Positions 8,200-13,805 of a stretch of DNA of 19,471 bases are shown here, one piece after another. Positions within the stretch are counted from its first letter, which is position 1. The number at the start of each line of letters is the position of its first letter. The position numbers were made by a program, and so were the translations under genes. Source of the DNA: an uncultured Oscillospiraceae bacterium (GTDB lineage: Bacteria > Bacillota > Clostridia > Oscillospirales > Oscillospiraceae); contig CAKTPC010000023.1 of the NCBI GenBank assembly GCA_934590505.1, positions 1-19,471 of the forward strand, read 5' to 3'. The notes below the pieces were generated by a model that searched no databases, was not told where the DNA came from, and saw only the letters and a program-made list of their open reading frames with translations.

Positions 8200-8221
8200 C
8201 TGCCGCGGCATAAACTACAAT
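8193..8221 (+). promoter_or_regulatory. Near-consensus promoter of the NusG-II / Gx transporter operon
   Basis: TTGACA (8193-8198), a 17-base spacer and TACAAT (8216-8221) match the sigma-A consensus at 11 of 12 hexamer positions. The predicted start falls at about 8228, which is the A of the downstream ATG. The mRNA would then have little or no leader. Confidence 0.75.
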
Positions 8222-8227
8222 ACGCTT

Positions 8228-8587
8228 ATGGACAGAAAAACGAAAAAATGGATAATCATTCTTGCAGCCGTGATGATAGCAGGGCTGGTGTCGTACTGCC
8301 TTGCGATGAGCATGGGCGGCGGTACTGTTGCGGTGATCTCGATAGACGGAGAGGAGTATGAACGGATTGATCTGTCGAAGGTCACGGAGAGCTACGATAT
8401 CGAGCTGAGCACGCAGTACGGGCACAACACGGTACATGTCGAGCCGGGAGCAATATCGGTCACTGCGGCGGACTGCCCTGACCGCGTCTGCGTAAGCCAA
8501 GGGCGGATAAGCCAGAGCGGAATGCCGATAGCCTGTGTGCCGCACAGGCTCGTGATACAGATAGAGGGAGGCGGGCTTGATGGCTAA
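8228..8587 (+). CDS. NusG domain II-containing membrane-anchored protein
   Basis: This is a 119-residue protein with one membrane segment (about residues 8-27) and an outward-facing domain. The domain carries CPDRVC (83-88), QGRIS (91-95) and IACVPHRLVI (101-110). That cysteine-bearing pattern is the NusG_II (DUF1312) family; despite the name these proteins have no role in transcription that I know of. Homologues are found beside Gx transporters and often near ApbE-type flavin transferases or quinone genes. I believe the eetA/eetB pair of the Listeria flavin-based electron-transfer locus is of this kind. The biochemical role is unknown. C83, C88 and C103 could form a disulfide or bind a metal. 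There is no Shine-Dalgarno-like sequence ahead of the ATG, consistent with the predicted leaderless start. It overlaps the next gene by 8 bases. Confidence 0.85.
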   Translation: MDRKTKKWIIILAAVMIAGLVSYCLAMSMGGGTVAVISIDGEEYERIDLSKVTESYDIELSTQYGHNTVHVEPGAISVTAADCPDRVCVSQGRISQSGMPIACVPHRLVIQIEGGGLDG

Positions 8588-9080
8588 GACGAAGAAGCTC
8601 TGCTTCATGGCGGTGCTGACGGCGATAGCGCTGACGATATTCATGATAGAGAACCAACTGCCGTCTCCGGTGCCGATACCGGGAATAAAGCTCGGCCTTG
8701 CAAACATTATAACCCTCACGGCGATGGCGATACTCGGCAGGAAGGAGGCCGGGGCGATACTTGCGGCGAGGATAATAATGGGCGCGATATTCGCAGGCAG
8801 CCCCTCGACGCTCATATACAGCGCCGCTGGGGGAATACTGGCGTATATCGTGATGTGCGTGACGATAGGACTGTTTAAGGAAAACCAGCTCTGGATAGTC
8901 AGCGCACTCGCGGCCATTGCGCATAACGCCGGGCAGCTCGGCGCCTGCGCGCTCATAGTAAAGACGCCGGGAATCTTTGCCTATGCACCGATACTTGCGG
9001 CGTCCGGAGTTATAACGGGCGTGTTCACGGGCTTTGCGGCGATATATCTCATCCGCGCGGTGAAGAAGCTGAAGTTATGA
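8580..9080 (+). CDS. Gx transporter family / heptaprenyl diphosphate synthase component I-like membrane protein
   Basis: This 166-residue membrane protein has about five hydrophobic segments. The start at 8580 (MAKTKK) was chosen because GGGAGG lies about 8 bases upstream. Conserved-looking blocks include ENQLPSPVPIPGIKLGLANI and RIIMGAIFAGSPSTLIYSAAGG, typical of the family annotated as Gx transporter or Hpre_diP_synt_I. The fold resembles the substrate-binding S component of ECF vitamin transporters, so a small-molecule or flavin/quinone-related transport role is plausible, but the substrate is unknown. The older name comes from a heptaprenyl synthase subunit and is probably misleading. It is translationally coupled to the NusG-II gene. 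No polyprenyl synthase, ApbE or FMN-binding gene lies nearby, unlike in many homologous clusters. Confidence 0.8.
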   Translation: MAKTKKLCFMAVLTAIALTIFMIENQLPSPVPIPGIKLGLANIITLTAMAILGRKEAGAILAARIIMGAIFAGSPSTLIYSAAGGILAYIVMCVTIGLFKENQLWIVSALAAIAHNAGQLGACALIVKTPGIFAYAPILAASGVITGVFTGFAAIYLIRAVKKLKL

Positions 9081-9103
9081 TTCAAGCTATGAATTTTATT
9101 AGT

Positions 9104-9131
9104 TTGACTATTTGCGCGAAACGGGTATAAT
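9104..9131 (+). promoter_or_regulatory. Promoter of mrp
   Basis: TTGACT (9104-9109), a 16-base spacer and TATAAT (9126-9131) predict a start near 9138 and a leader of about 37 bases. It lies in a short AT-rich gap, so mrp and the NifX-like gene probably form their own unit, with read-through from upstream possible because I see no terminator after 9080. Confidence 0.65.
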
Positions 9132-9174
9132 AAGCGTACATATATAATTTGAATTGGAAAGGCAGATTATTGAT

Positions 9175-9999
9175 ATGAGCGAATGCACACATGATTGCTC
9201 CACATGCGGCGAAGCCTGTGCTTCCCGTGAACCGGAAAGCTTTCTCAAACCGCTTCACGAGGGCGCGAGCGTAAAGAAAGTCATTGCCGTCGTCAGCGGC
9301 AAGGGCGGCGTCGGCAAGTCCCTTGTCACGAGTCTGATGGCTTCCGAGATGCAGCGCCGCGGTTACAACTGCGCGGTGCTCGACGCGGACATTACCGGCC
9401 CGTCGATACCGAAGTCCTTCGGCATCCACCAGCACGCGACCGGCACCGAGGAGTACCTTATCCCCGTCACGACGCACTCCGGAATACAGGTCATGTCCAT
9501 CAACCTCATCCTCCAGGATGAGACGGAGCCTGTTGTATGGCGCGGCCCGGTCATCGCGGGCGCGGTCACGCAGTTCTGGACGGACGTGATGTGGACGGAC
9601 GTGGACTATATGTTCGTCGACATGCCTCCCGGAACGGGCGATGTGCCGCTGACGGTGTTCCAGTCCCTGCCGATAAGCGGGATAGTTATCGTCACGACGC
9701 CGCAGGATCTTGTCGGGATGATAGTCGCAAAGGCCGTGAACATGGCGGATATGATGAAGGTCCCGGTGCTCGGCATCGTCGAGAACATGAGCTACTACAA
9801 GTGCCCGGACTGCGGCAGCGAGCACTCTATCTTCGGAGAGAGCAAGGTCGAGGCGCTGGCAAAGCAGTATAACATCCCGCACTTTGCAAAGCTGCCGATA
9901 GACCCCGTTATCACCACGATGGTGGACGCGGGCGAAGTTGAATCCGTGAGCGGGGAGCATATCGCGCCGCTGATGGACAGCATTGAAAAGGAGATATGA
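9175..9999 (+). CDS. mrp: Mrp/NBP35 (ApbC) family P-loop ATPase, iron-sulfur carrier
   Basis: This 274-residue cytoplasmic protein assembles or carries Fe-S clusters to target proteins in an ATP-dependent way. It has a deviant Walker A SGKGGVGKS (41-49), a DADITGPSIP block (70-79), FVDMPPGTGD (147-156), and CPDC (210-213), whose two cysteines hold a bridging cluster at the dimer interface. An N-terminal cysteine cluster C4, C8, C11, C15 (CTHDCSTCGEAC) is present, as in NBP35-type and many clostridial members; it would hold a second cluster. The start is the ATG at 9175, with AAAGG about 12 bases upstream. An in-frame TTG at 9154 would add only MERQIID and has no such site. Its stop overlaps the ribosome binding site of the NifX-like gene. 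Confidence 0.92.
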   Translation: MSECTHDCSTCGEACASREPESFLKPLHEGASVKKVIAVVSGKGGVGKSLVTSLMASEMQRRGYNCAVLDADITGPSIPKSFGIHQHATGTEEYLIPVTTHSGIQVMSINLILQDETEPVVWRGPVIAGAVTQFWTDVMWTDVDYMFVDMPPGTGDVPLTVFQSLPISGIVIVTTPQDLVGMIVAKAVNMADMMKVPVLGIVENMSYYKCPDCGSEHSIFGESKVEALAKQYNIPHFAKLPIDPVITTMVDAGEVESVSGEHIAPLMDSIEKEI

Positions 10000-10000
10000 T

Positions 10001-10450
10001 ATGCGCATAGCAGTTGCATATAAGGACGGAGAAATTTTCGAGCATTTCGGCCACTGCGAAATGTTCGCGATATACGACTATGAAAACGCGGACGTGAACA
10101 AGTGCACCAAGCGCCTTGTCGAAGCGGCGGGACGCGAGGGACACAAGGCCATGAGCGACCTGATGCGCGAGGAGAAGATCGACGCGGTCATCGCCGGGAA
10201 CATGGGCGGCGAAGCAAAGGCGCTCCTGCTCAGCTACGGCATAATCCCGATAGTCGGCTACTGCGGCAGCGCGGACGACGCGGCTGACCTGCTCATCACC
10301 GGGAGACTGCCGATAGTCGACCCGGGCGCGGGCATGGGCTTTGGCGGCGGCTGCTCCGGAAGCTGCGGCGGATGCAGCGGCTGCGGAACGAGCGACGAGG
10401 GCTGCGCCTGCGGCGACGACAGCGGAAGCTGCGGCTGCGGCTGTCACTGA
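10001..10450 (+). CDS. NifX/NifB-C-terminal-like (dinitrogenase Fe-Mo cofactor domain) protein with cysteine-rich tail
   Basis: This 149-residue protein starts at an ATG with AAAGGAG 7 bases upstream. Residues 1-107 form the NifX/NafY-type domain: MRIAVAYKDG, then the conserved HFGHCEMF (15-22), and IDAVIAGNMGGEAKALL (60-76), ending in LLITGRLP. The family binds iron or iron-sulfur cofactors in nitrogen fixers but is common in non-fixers beside Mrp, with unclear targets. Residues 108-149 are a glycine/serine/cysteine tail with nine cysteines (118, 122, 125, 128, 135, 137, 144, 146, 148) and a final histidine, clearly suited to binding metal or Fe-S. It follows mrp with one intervening base, so the two are co-translated and probably work together. 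No nif genes are present. Confidence 0.88.
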   Translation: MRIAVAYKDGEIFEHFGHCEMFAIYDYENADVNKCTKRLVEAAGREGHKAMSDLMREEKIDAVIAGNMGGEAKALLLSYGIIPIVGYCGSADDAADLLITGRLPIVDPGAGMGFGGGCSGSCGGCSGCGTSDEGCACGDDSGSCGCGCH

Positions 10451-10467
10451 GCAGAATAAGAAACTAT

Positions 10468-10495
10468 ACGCCCGCTGCGATGCTGCAGCGGGCGT
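10468..10495 (+). terminator. GC-rich hairpin after the NifX-like gene
   Basis: An 11-bp perfect stem (ACGCCCGCTGC pairing with GCAGCGGGCGT) with a 6-base loop lies 17 bases past the stop codon. Only TTAACTTGT follows, so the T-run is weak. It may end mrp operon transcripts, or it may be the first member of the hairpin field that follows. Confidence 0.45.
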
Positions 10496-10499
10496 TAAC

Positions 10500-10672
10500 T
10501 TGTCAAAGAAACTCTGAGAGTTTCTTTGACAAAAAAGATTGCACTCCGTTCTGTGCCTCATTGTCCGCTTTCAGCGGACAATTCGACACTCACTCCGTGA
10601 GAAGTATTTTCTCCGACGTACACGCCGCCGGAGAAAATGTATTTGATTTTTTTCGCCGTGAGCGGCGAAAAA
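10500..10672. repeat. Field of consecutive inverted repeats
   Basis: Back-to-back inverted repeats fill this noncoding stretch. They are: 10500-10532, perfect 16-bp arms around one base; 10541-10556, 4-bp arms; 10560-10582, 10-bp arms with a TTC loop; 10589-10601, 5-bp arms; 10606-10638, 10-bp arms with a 13-base loop; and 10649-10672, 10-bp arms with a TGAG loop. None of the strong stems has a T-run after it on the plus strand; two are flanked by T before and A after. This argues against simple terminators. It could be an interspersed palindromic repeat element or a structured RNA leader of the next gene. No known class could be assigned. Confidence 0.7.
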
Positions 10673-10690
10673 CTCTGCGAGGCTTTCAAG

Positions 10691-11080
10691 ATGAAAGACA
10701 TTACAGAAGTCATGAATATGCTCGATTGGCATAAGCCGCCCGAAGTCCAGACCAAGGGAATAGCACTGGCAAAAGATGCAGAAACGATTCGCCCGTTTAT
10801 ACAGCCGATGACACCGGAACACAATAAAAATGTCTGGGAAAACTGCGCAACTGTCATAGCGGGAAAGTGCGATGAAAAGCTTGAACCTTATTTGTCTGAA
10901 TTGCTGGAATGGGTGCAGGACATGAACTGGCCGGGTGCTTTCCGCATCATGGACAGGCTGCAAAAATACTCGGACGATGCTGCTTTGCGTAGCGCGGTAA
11001 ACGCTTGCATTGCAAGAGCAAGGGAGTGCGGCGATGAGGTTTGGGAGAGCAATTTATGCATGCTAATAGATAGGCGGTAG
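10691..11080 (+). CDS. DUF5071-like small protein, possible orphan immunity protein
   Basis: This is a 129-residue soluble, mostly helical protein. The block LLEWVQDMNWPGAFRIMDRL (71-90) resembles the conserved core of DUF5071 proteins, small HEAT-like proteins that I associate with contact-dependent or polymorphic toxin immunity. That link is from memory and not shown here. The start chosen is the ATG at 10691, with GAGG 8 bases upstream. A longer reading from 10637 would begin inside the hairpin field and add 18 residues unlike the family. A 5-bp inverted repeat (CTTTC/GAAAG, 10683-10697) spans the start codon. Base use is visibly more AT-rich than in the neighbours, hinting at acquisition. 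No toxin gene lies alongside: upstream is the hairpin field and downstream, 26 bases away, is convergent rlmD. Confidence 0.6.
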   Translation: MKDITEVMNMLDWHKPPEVQTKGIALAKDAETIRPFIQPMTPEHNKNVWENCATVIAGKCDEKLEPYLSELLEWVQDMNWPGAFRIMDRLQKYSDDAALRSAVNACIARARECGDEVWESNLCMLIDRR

Positions 11081-11106
11081 TATTACCACATAGCCTGCAC
11101 TACGCA

Positions 11107-12258
11107 TTATTTCTCAAGCATGACCACACATTCGATGTTCTCGGTATAGGGGAACATATCGACCGGCTGGATGCGGCGGAGCTTATAGCCTCCGGAGAGG
11201 AGCACATCGAGGTCGCGGCGCTGGGTGTCGATATTGCAGGAGATGTAGGCGATGCGCTTCGGCGCGCATTTGAGCAGCGAGGAGAGAAAACGCTCGTCGC
11301 TCCCGGCACGGGGCGGGTCCATGAAAACAACATCGGGCTTCACCTTGTCTGCGGCCATCTGCTCCATGTACTTCCCGGCGTCGCCGACGGTGAACCAGCA
11401 GTTTTTGACGCCGTTCAGGCGGGCGTTTGCTATCGCGTCATTCACCGCGTCGCGGTTTATCTCAACTCCTATGACCTGCTTCGCCTTATCTGAGGCGCTG
11501 AGACCGATGGTGCCGATGCCGCAGTAGGCGTCGAGCACGGTCTCATTTCCGGTGAGACCCGCAAGGCCGATGGCGGCGGAATAGAGCTTCTCGGTCTGGA
11601 CGGGGTTTATCTGATAGAACGAGCGGGAGGAAATGCGGAAACGCTTGCCGCAGAGCACGTCCTCGATATATCCGCTGCCGTAGATGACTTTCTCGCGCGC
11701 ACCGAGGATGACAGGGCCGAAGCGGTCGTTGATATTGAGAACGACGGTGGTGATCTCCGGGTGCTTTTCCAGCAGCTTTTTTAGAAATGGCTTCTGGAGC
11801 TTGAATATCGGCGAGACGGCGACGAGCACGACCATGACCTCGCCCGTCGCAAAGCCGCGCCTGATGAGGATGTGCCGCAGCCAGCCGCAGCCGCCGCGCT
11901 CATCGAACACCTGTATTCTGAACTCCGGGAGCATGCGGCGGATATCGACGATGATCTCATCAGCGAGCTTATCTTCGATCATGCACTCGTCAACCGGGAC
12001 GATGCGGTGACTGCCGGGCTGATAGATACCGGAGATGGTCTTATTCTTCGCACGGTCATAGGCGAGGGCGGCGTGGACTTTATTGCGGTAGTGCGTCGGC
12101 TCATCCATGCCGATAATGTTTTCAACGTGCCCAAGCTCGCCGAGTACCGACACGGCGCGGCGCTGCTTGTGCAGGAGCTGCTCGGCATAGGGGAGGTTCT
12201 GTAGCTGGCAGCCGCCGCACTTGCGGAAGTTCGGGCAGGGAATATGTTTCTGATCCAT
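11107..12258 (-). CDS. rlmD: 23S rRNA (uracil-5-)-methyltransferase, RlmD/RumA family
   Basis: This 383-residue SAM-dependent enzyme makes 5-methyluridine in 23S rRNA. C8, C14 and C17 (CPNFRKCGGC) with C92 form the expected [4Fe-4S] site. The SAM-binding loop is VLDAYCGIGTIGLSA (241-255). INPVQTEKLY (217-226), MDPPRAG (313-319) and the catalytic cysteine C341 in ISCNIDTQRRDL are all present. The N-terminal TRAM domain of E. coli RlmD and B. subtilis RlmCD is absent, since the protein begins almost at the first cluster cysteine, and this explains the short length. The start at 12258 has GGAG 7 bases upstream. An in-frame ATG at 12318 would add 20 hydrophobic residues unlike the family and lies ahead of the likely promoter. 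Whether it targets U747, U1939 or both cannot be judged. Confidence 0.9.
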   Translation of the reverse strand: MDQKHIPCPNFRKCGGCQLQNLPYAEQLLHKQRRAVSVLGELGHVENIIGMDEPTHYRNKVHAALAYDRAKNKTISGIYQPGSHRIVPVDECMIEDKLADEIIVDIRRMLPEFRIQVFDERGGCGWLRHILIRRGFATGEVMVVLVAVSPIFKLQKPFLKKLLEKHPEITTVVLNINDRFGPVILGAREKVIYGSGYIEDVLCGKRFRISSRSFYQINPVQTEKLYSAAIGLAGLTGNETVLDAYCGIGTIGLSASDKAKQVIGVEINRDAVNDAIANARLNGVKNCWFTVGDAGKYMEQMAADKVKPDVVFMDPPRAGSDERFLSSLLKCAPKRIAYISCNIDTQRRDLDVLLSGGYKLRRIQPVDMFPYTENIECVVMLEK

Positions 12259-12283
12259 TGTGATCTCCAAATAAAAATAGTTT

Positions 12284-12299
12284 ATTATACAATATACCA
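12284..12299 (-). promoter_or_regulatory. Probable -10 region of rlmD
   Basis: On the minus strand TGG-TATATT (12299-12291), an extended -10, is followed closely by TATAAT (12289-12284). No good -35 is seen for either, so the extended -10 is the more credible of the two. It lies in the 79-base gap shared with the divergent pseudouridine synthase gene, for which I could not find a convincing promoter. Confidence 0.4.
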
Positions 12300-12337
12300 C
12301 ATTAACGGGGCTTTGCATAGCGCAGGGCGGAGGATTT

Positions 12338-12970
12338 ATGGATATAATTTACCGGGATGAAAGCATAATAGTGTGCATAAAGCCAGCGGGCGTGCTGTCG
12401 ACGGACGAGCCGGGTGGACTTCCGGAACTGCTGCGCCGCGAGCTTGGGGACGAAAAGGCGGATGTGCGCACGATACACCGGCTAGACCGCGCGGTGAGCG
12501 GACTGATGGTGCTCGCACGCGGCACGGCGGCGGCGTCAGAGCTGAGCCGTCAGGTGCGCGAGGGTGAGTTTGAGAAGCACTATATGGCGGTCGTCCACGG
12601 CGAGGCCGCGGAGCGCGCGGTGCTTACCGATCTGCTCTACCGTGACAAGGCGCGGAAAATGACCTTCGTCACCGATATCCCGGCAAAGGGTGTGCAGAAG
12701 GCCGTGCTCGACTATGAGCGGGAATGGTACGTGAAGGGACTGAGTAAGGTTTACATAATGCTACGCACAGGGAGAACGCACCAGATACGCGTGCAGTTTG
12801 CCTCGCGCGGTCTGCCGCTCGTCGGGGAGCGTAAATACTGCGAGCTGCACGACGAGTGCCCGCTTGCGCTGTTCTCCTGCGAGCTGGGATTCACCCATCC
12901 CACGACGGGAGAACGGATGCACTTCAAGGCGGAACCGCCCGAAGAGTGGCCGTGGACGGCAAATGTTTGA
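12338..12970 (+). CDS. RluA-family RNA pseudouridine synthase
   Basis: This 210-residue enzyme isomerises uridine to pseudouridine in RNA. The catalytic aspartate is D50 in IHRLDRAVSGLMVLA (46-60), the RluA-family signature. The C-terminal LRTGRTHQIRVQFASRGLPLVG matches the family's second conserved block. There is no S4 RNA-binding domain at the N-terminus, and the protein is shorter than RluC or RluD (about 320). It therefore belongs with the short single-domain RluA-type members, and the substrate (23S rRNA or tRNA) cannot be inferred. GGAGG lies 4 bases before the ATG, a tight spacing. Its stop codon overlaps the -35 hexamer of the plsY promoter. It is divergent from rlmD, another rRNA-modifying enzyme. 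Confidence 0.9.
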   Translation: MDIIYRDESIIVCIKPAGVLSTDEPGGLPELLRRELGDEKADVRTIHRLDRAVSGLMVLARGTAAASELSRQVREGEFEKHYMAVVHGEAAERAVLTDLLYRDKARKMTFVTDIPAKGVQKAVLDYEREWYVKGLSKVYIMLRTGRTHQIRVQFASRGLPLVGERKYCELHDECPLALFSCELGFTHPTTGERMHFKAEPPEEWPWTANV

Positions 12971-12993
12971 CATTTTGTAAATTAGTGTATAAT
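12967..12993 (+). promoter_or_regulatory. Promoter of plsY
   Basis: A perfect TTGACA (12967-12972) and a perfect TATAAT (12988-12993) are separated by only 15 bases, 2 short of the optimum. The predicted start is near 13000, giving a leader of about 65 bases. The TGA of the upstream gene lies inside the -35. Confidence 0.55.
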
Positions 12994-13065
12994 CCTATTG
13001 CCAAAGGCAGGGAGTGCGTATATAATAAGCTTAAAATTTTTGAAATAGTTTGATTGGAGCGCTGA

Positions 13066-13683
13066 ATGGAAACTCTTGAATTCATCCTTGTGATCGCTGC
13101 CGCCTATGTTATGGGCTCGCTCAGTATATCGATATTCATGTCGAGCCGCGTGCTCGGCAGGGATATCAGAAGAGTCGGGAGCGGCAACGCCGGGGCGACC
13201 AATATGGCGCGCGTCTACGGAATGAGCGCGGGCGTGCTGACCCTAGGCGGGGACATGTGCAAGACGGCGGCCGCGATGCTGCTGGGATATCTCACCCTCG
13301 GCGACAGGGGCATGGCGGCGGCAGGCATGGCCTGCATGGCAGGGCACTGCTACCCGCTGCTGCACGGTTTCAAGGGCGGCAAGGGAGTTTCTGCGGGCGC
13401 GGCGATGGCGCTGTGCATCGACTGGCGCGCGGGGCTATTGACGATAGCGGTGTTCGCCATTGCGGCGCTGTGCTCAAAGAAGGTCTCCTTCGGCTCGATA
13501 TGCGCGGCGCTGTCACTGCCGGTATGGGCGCTGGTGCTTGAGCTGTCACAGCCGCGGTGCGCGCTGGCAATAGTTGGGATGTGCCTTGTCGTCATACGGC
13601 ACAGGGAAAATATAAAGCGCCTGATAAACGGGACGGAACCGGATTTCAAGCCCGGCAAGAGCAAAAGGATAGAAAGAGACTGA
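13066..13683 (+). CDS. plsY: Acyl-phosphate:glycerol-3-phosphate acyltransferase PlsY
   Basis: This 205-residue integral membrane enzyme transfers an acyl group from acyl-phosphate to glycerol-3-phosphate, the first step of phospholipid synthesis in most Gram-positives. The three cytoplasmic motifs are present: VGSGNAGATNMAR (37-49), GGDMCKT (61-67) and GHCYPLLHGFKGGKGV (93-108). The late block IRHRENIKRLINGTE is also typical. Five to six hydrophobic segments fit the family topology. In the second motif a methionine and a cysteine (DMCK) stand where most members have DxxK with small residues. The start at 13066 has GGAG 7 bases upstream. Its acyl-phosphate supplier PlsX is not in the window. 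It lies between unrelated genes with its own promoter. Confidence 0.93.
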   Translation: METLEFILVIAAAYVMGSLSISIFMSSRVLGRDIRRVGSGNAGATNMARVYGMSAGVLTLGGDMCKTAAAMLLGYLTLGDRGMAAAGMACMAGHCYPLLHGFKGGKGVSAGAAMALCIDWRAGLLTIAVFAIAALCSKKVSFGSICAALSLPVWALVLELSQPRCALAIVGMCLVVIRHRENIKRLINGTEPDFKPGKSKRIERD

Positions 13684-13721
13684 ATGACGACATAATTCAG
13701 TTGACATAACTTCAAAATCAA

Positions 13722-13748
13722 AAGCCCTGCATAGCGTATGCGGGGCTT
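13722..13748. other. 12-bp hairpin between plsY and pepV
   Basis: AAGCCCTGCATA and TATGCGGGGCTT pair with one T-G wobble around a 3-base GCG loop. On the plus strand GAAAAATT follows, so it is a poor terminator for plsY. On the minus strand TTTTGATTTT follows, a better T-run, yet no leftward gene ends here. Its right end touches the -35 of the pepV promoter, so it may be a weak terminator or a regulatory hairpin. Confidence 0.45.
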
Positions 13749-13775
13749 GAAAAATTCTGGGAAAAATAGTATATT
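13747..13775 (+). promoter_or_regulatory. Promoter of pepV
   Basis: TTGAAA (13747-13752), a 17-base spacer and TATATT (13770-13775) predict a start near 13782 and a leader of about 24 bases containing AAAGGAG. Confidence 0.6.
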
Positions 13776-13805
13776 TGTCTCATCATAAATAAAGGAGCCA
13801 GAGCA

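Noticed and set aside
8132..8956. 274-codon leftward open frame
   Set aside because: Antisense to the NusG-II and Gx transporter genes, which are recognisable and have their own promoter.
9082..10008. 308-codon leftward open frame
   Set aside because: Antisense to mrp and its promoter; low-complexity His/Arg-rich translation and no family resemblance.
10001..10450. Nitrogen-fixation locus
   Set aside because: NifX-like domains are widespread without nitrogenase, and no nifHDKENB genes are present here.
10500..10532. Intrinsic terminator reading of the 16-bp inverted repeat
   Set aside because: AAAAAAG follows on the plus strand and AGTTAACG on the minus strand, so neither direction has a T-run after the stem.
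10468..10672. CRISPR array, integron attC cluster or retron RNA
   Set aside because: The inverted repeats differ from one another, with no constant repeat or spacer period, and no Cas, integrase or reverse transcriptase gene is in the window.
10480..10734. Open frame running through all the hairpins (begins MLQRALTCQRNSESFFDKK)
   Set aside because: It starts inside the first hairpin without a ribosome binding site and runs out of frame into the DUF5071-like gene. Its content is dictated by the inverted repeats. A translated repeat cannot be fully excluded.
13680..13700. 6-bp inverted repeat CTGAAT/ATTCAG over the plsY stop
   Set aside because: Short stem with a 9-base loop and no T-run; within chance expectation.
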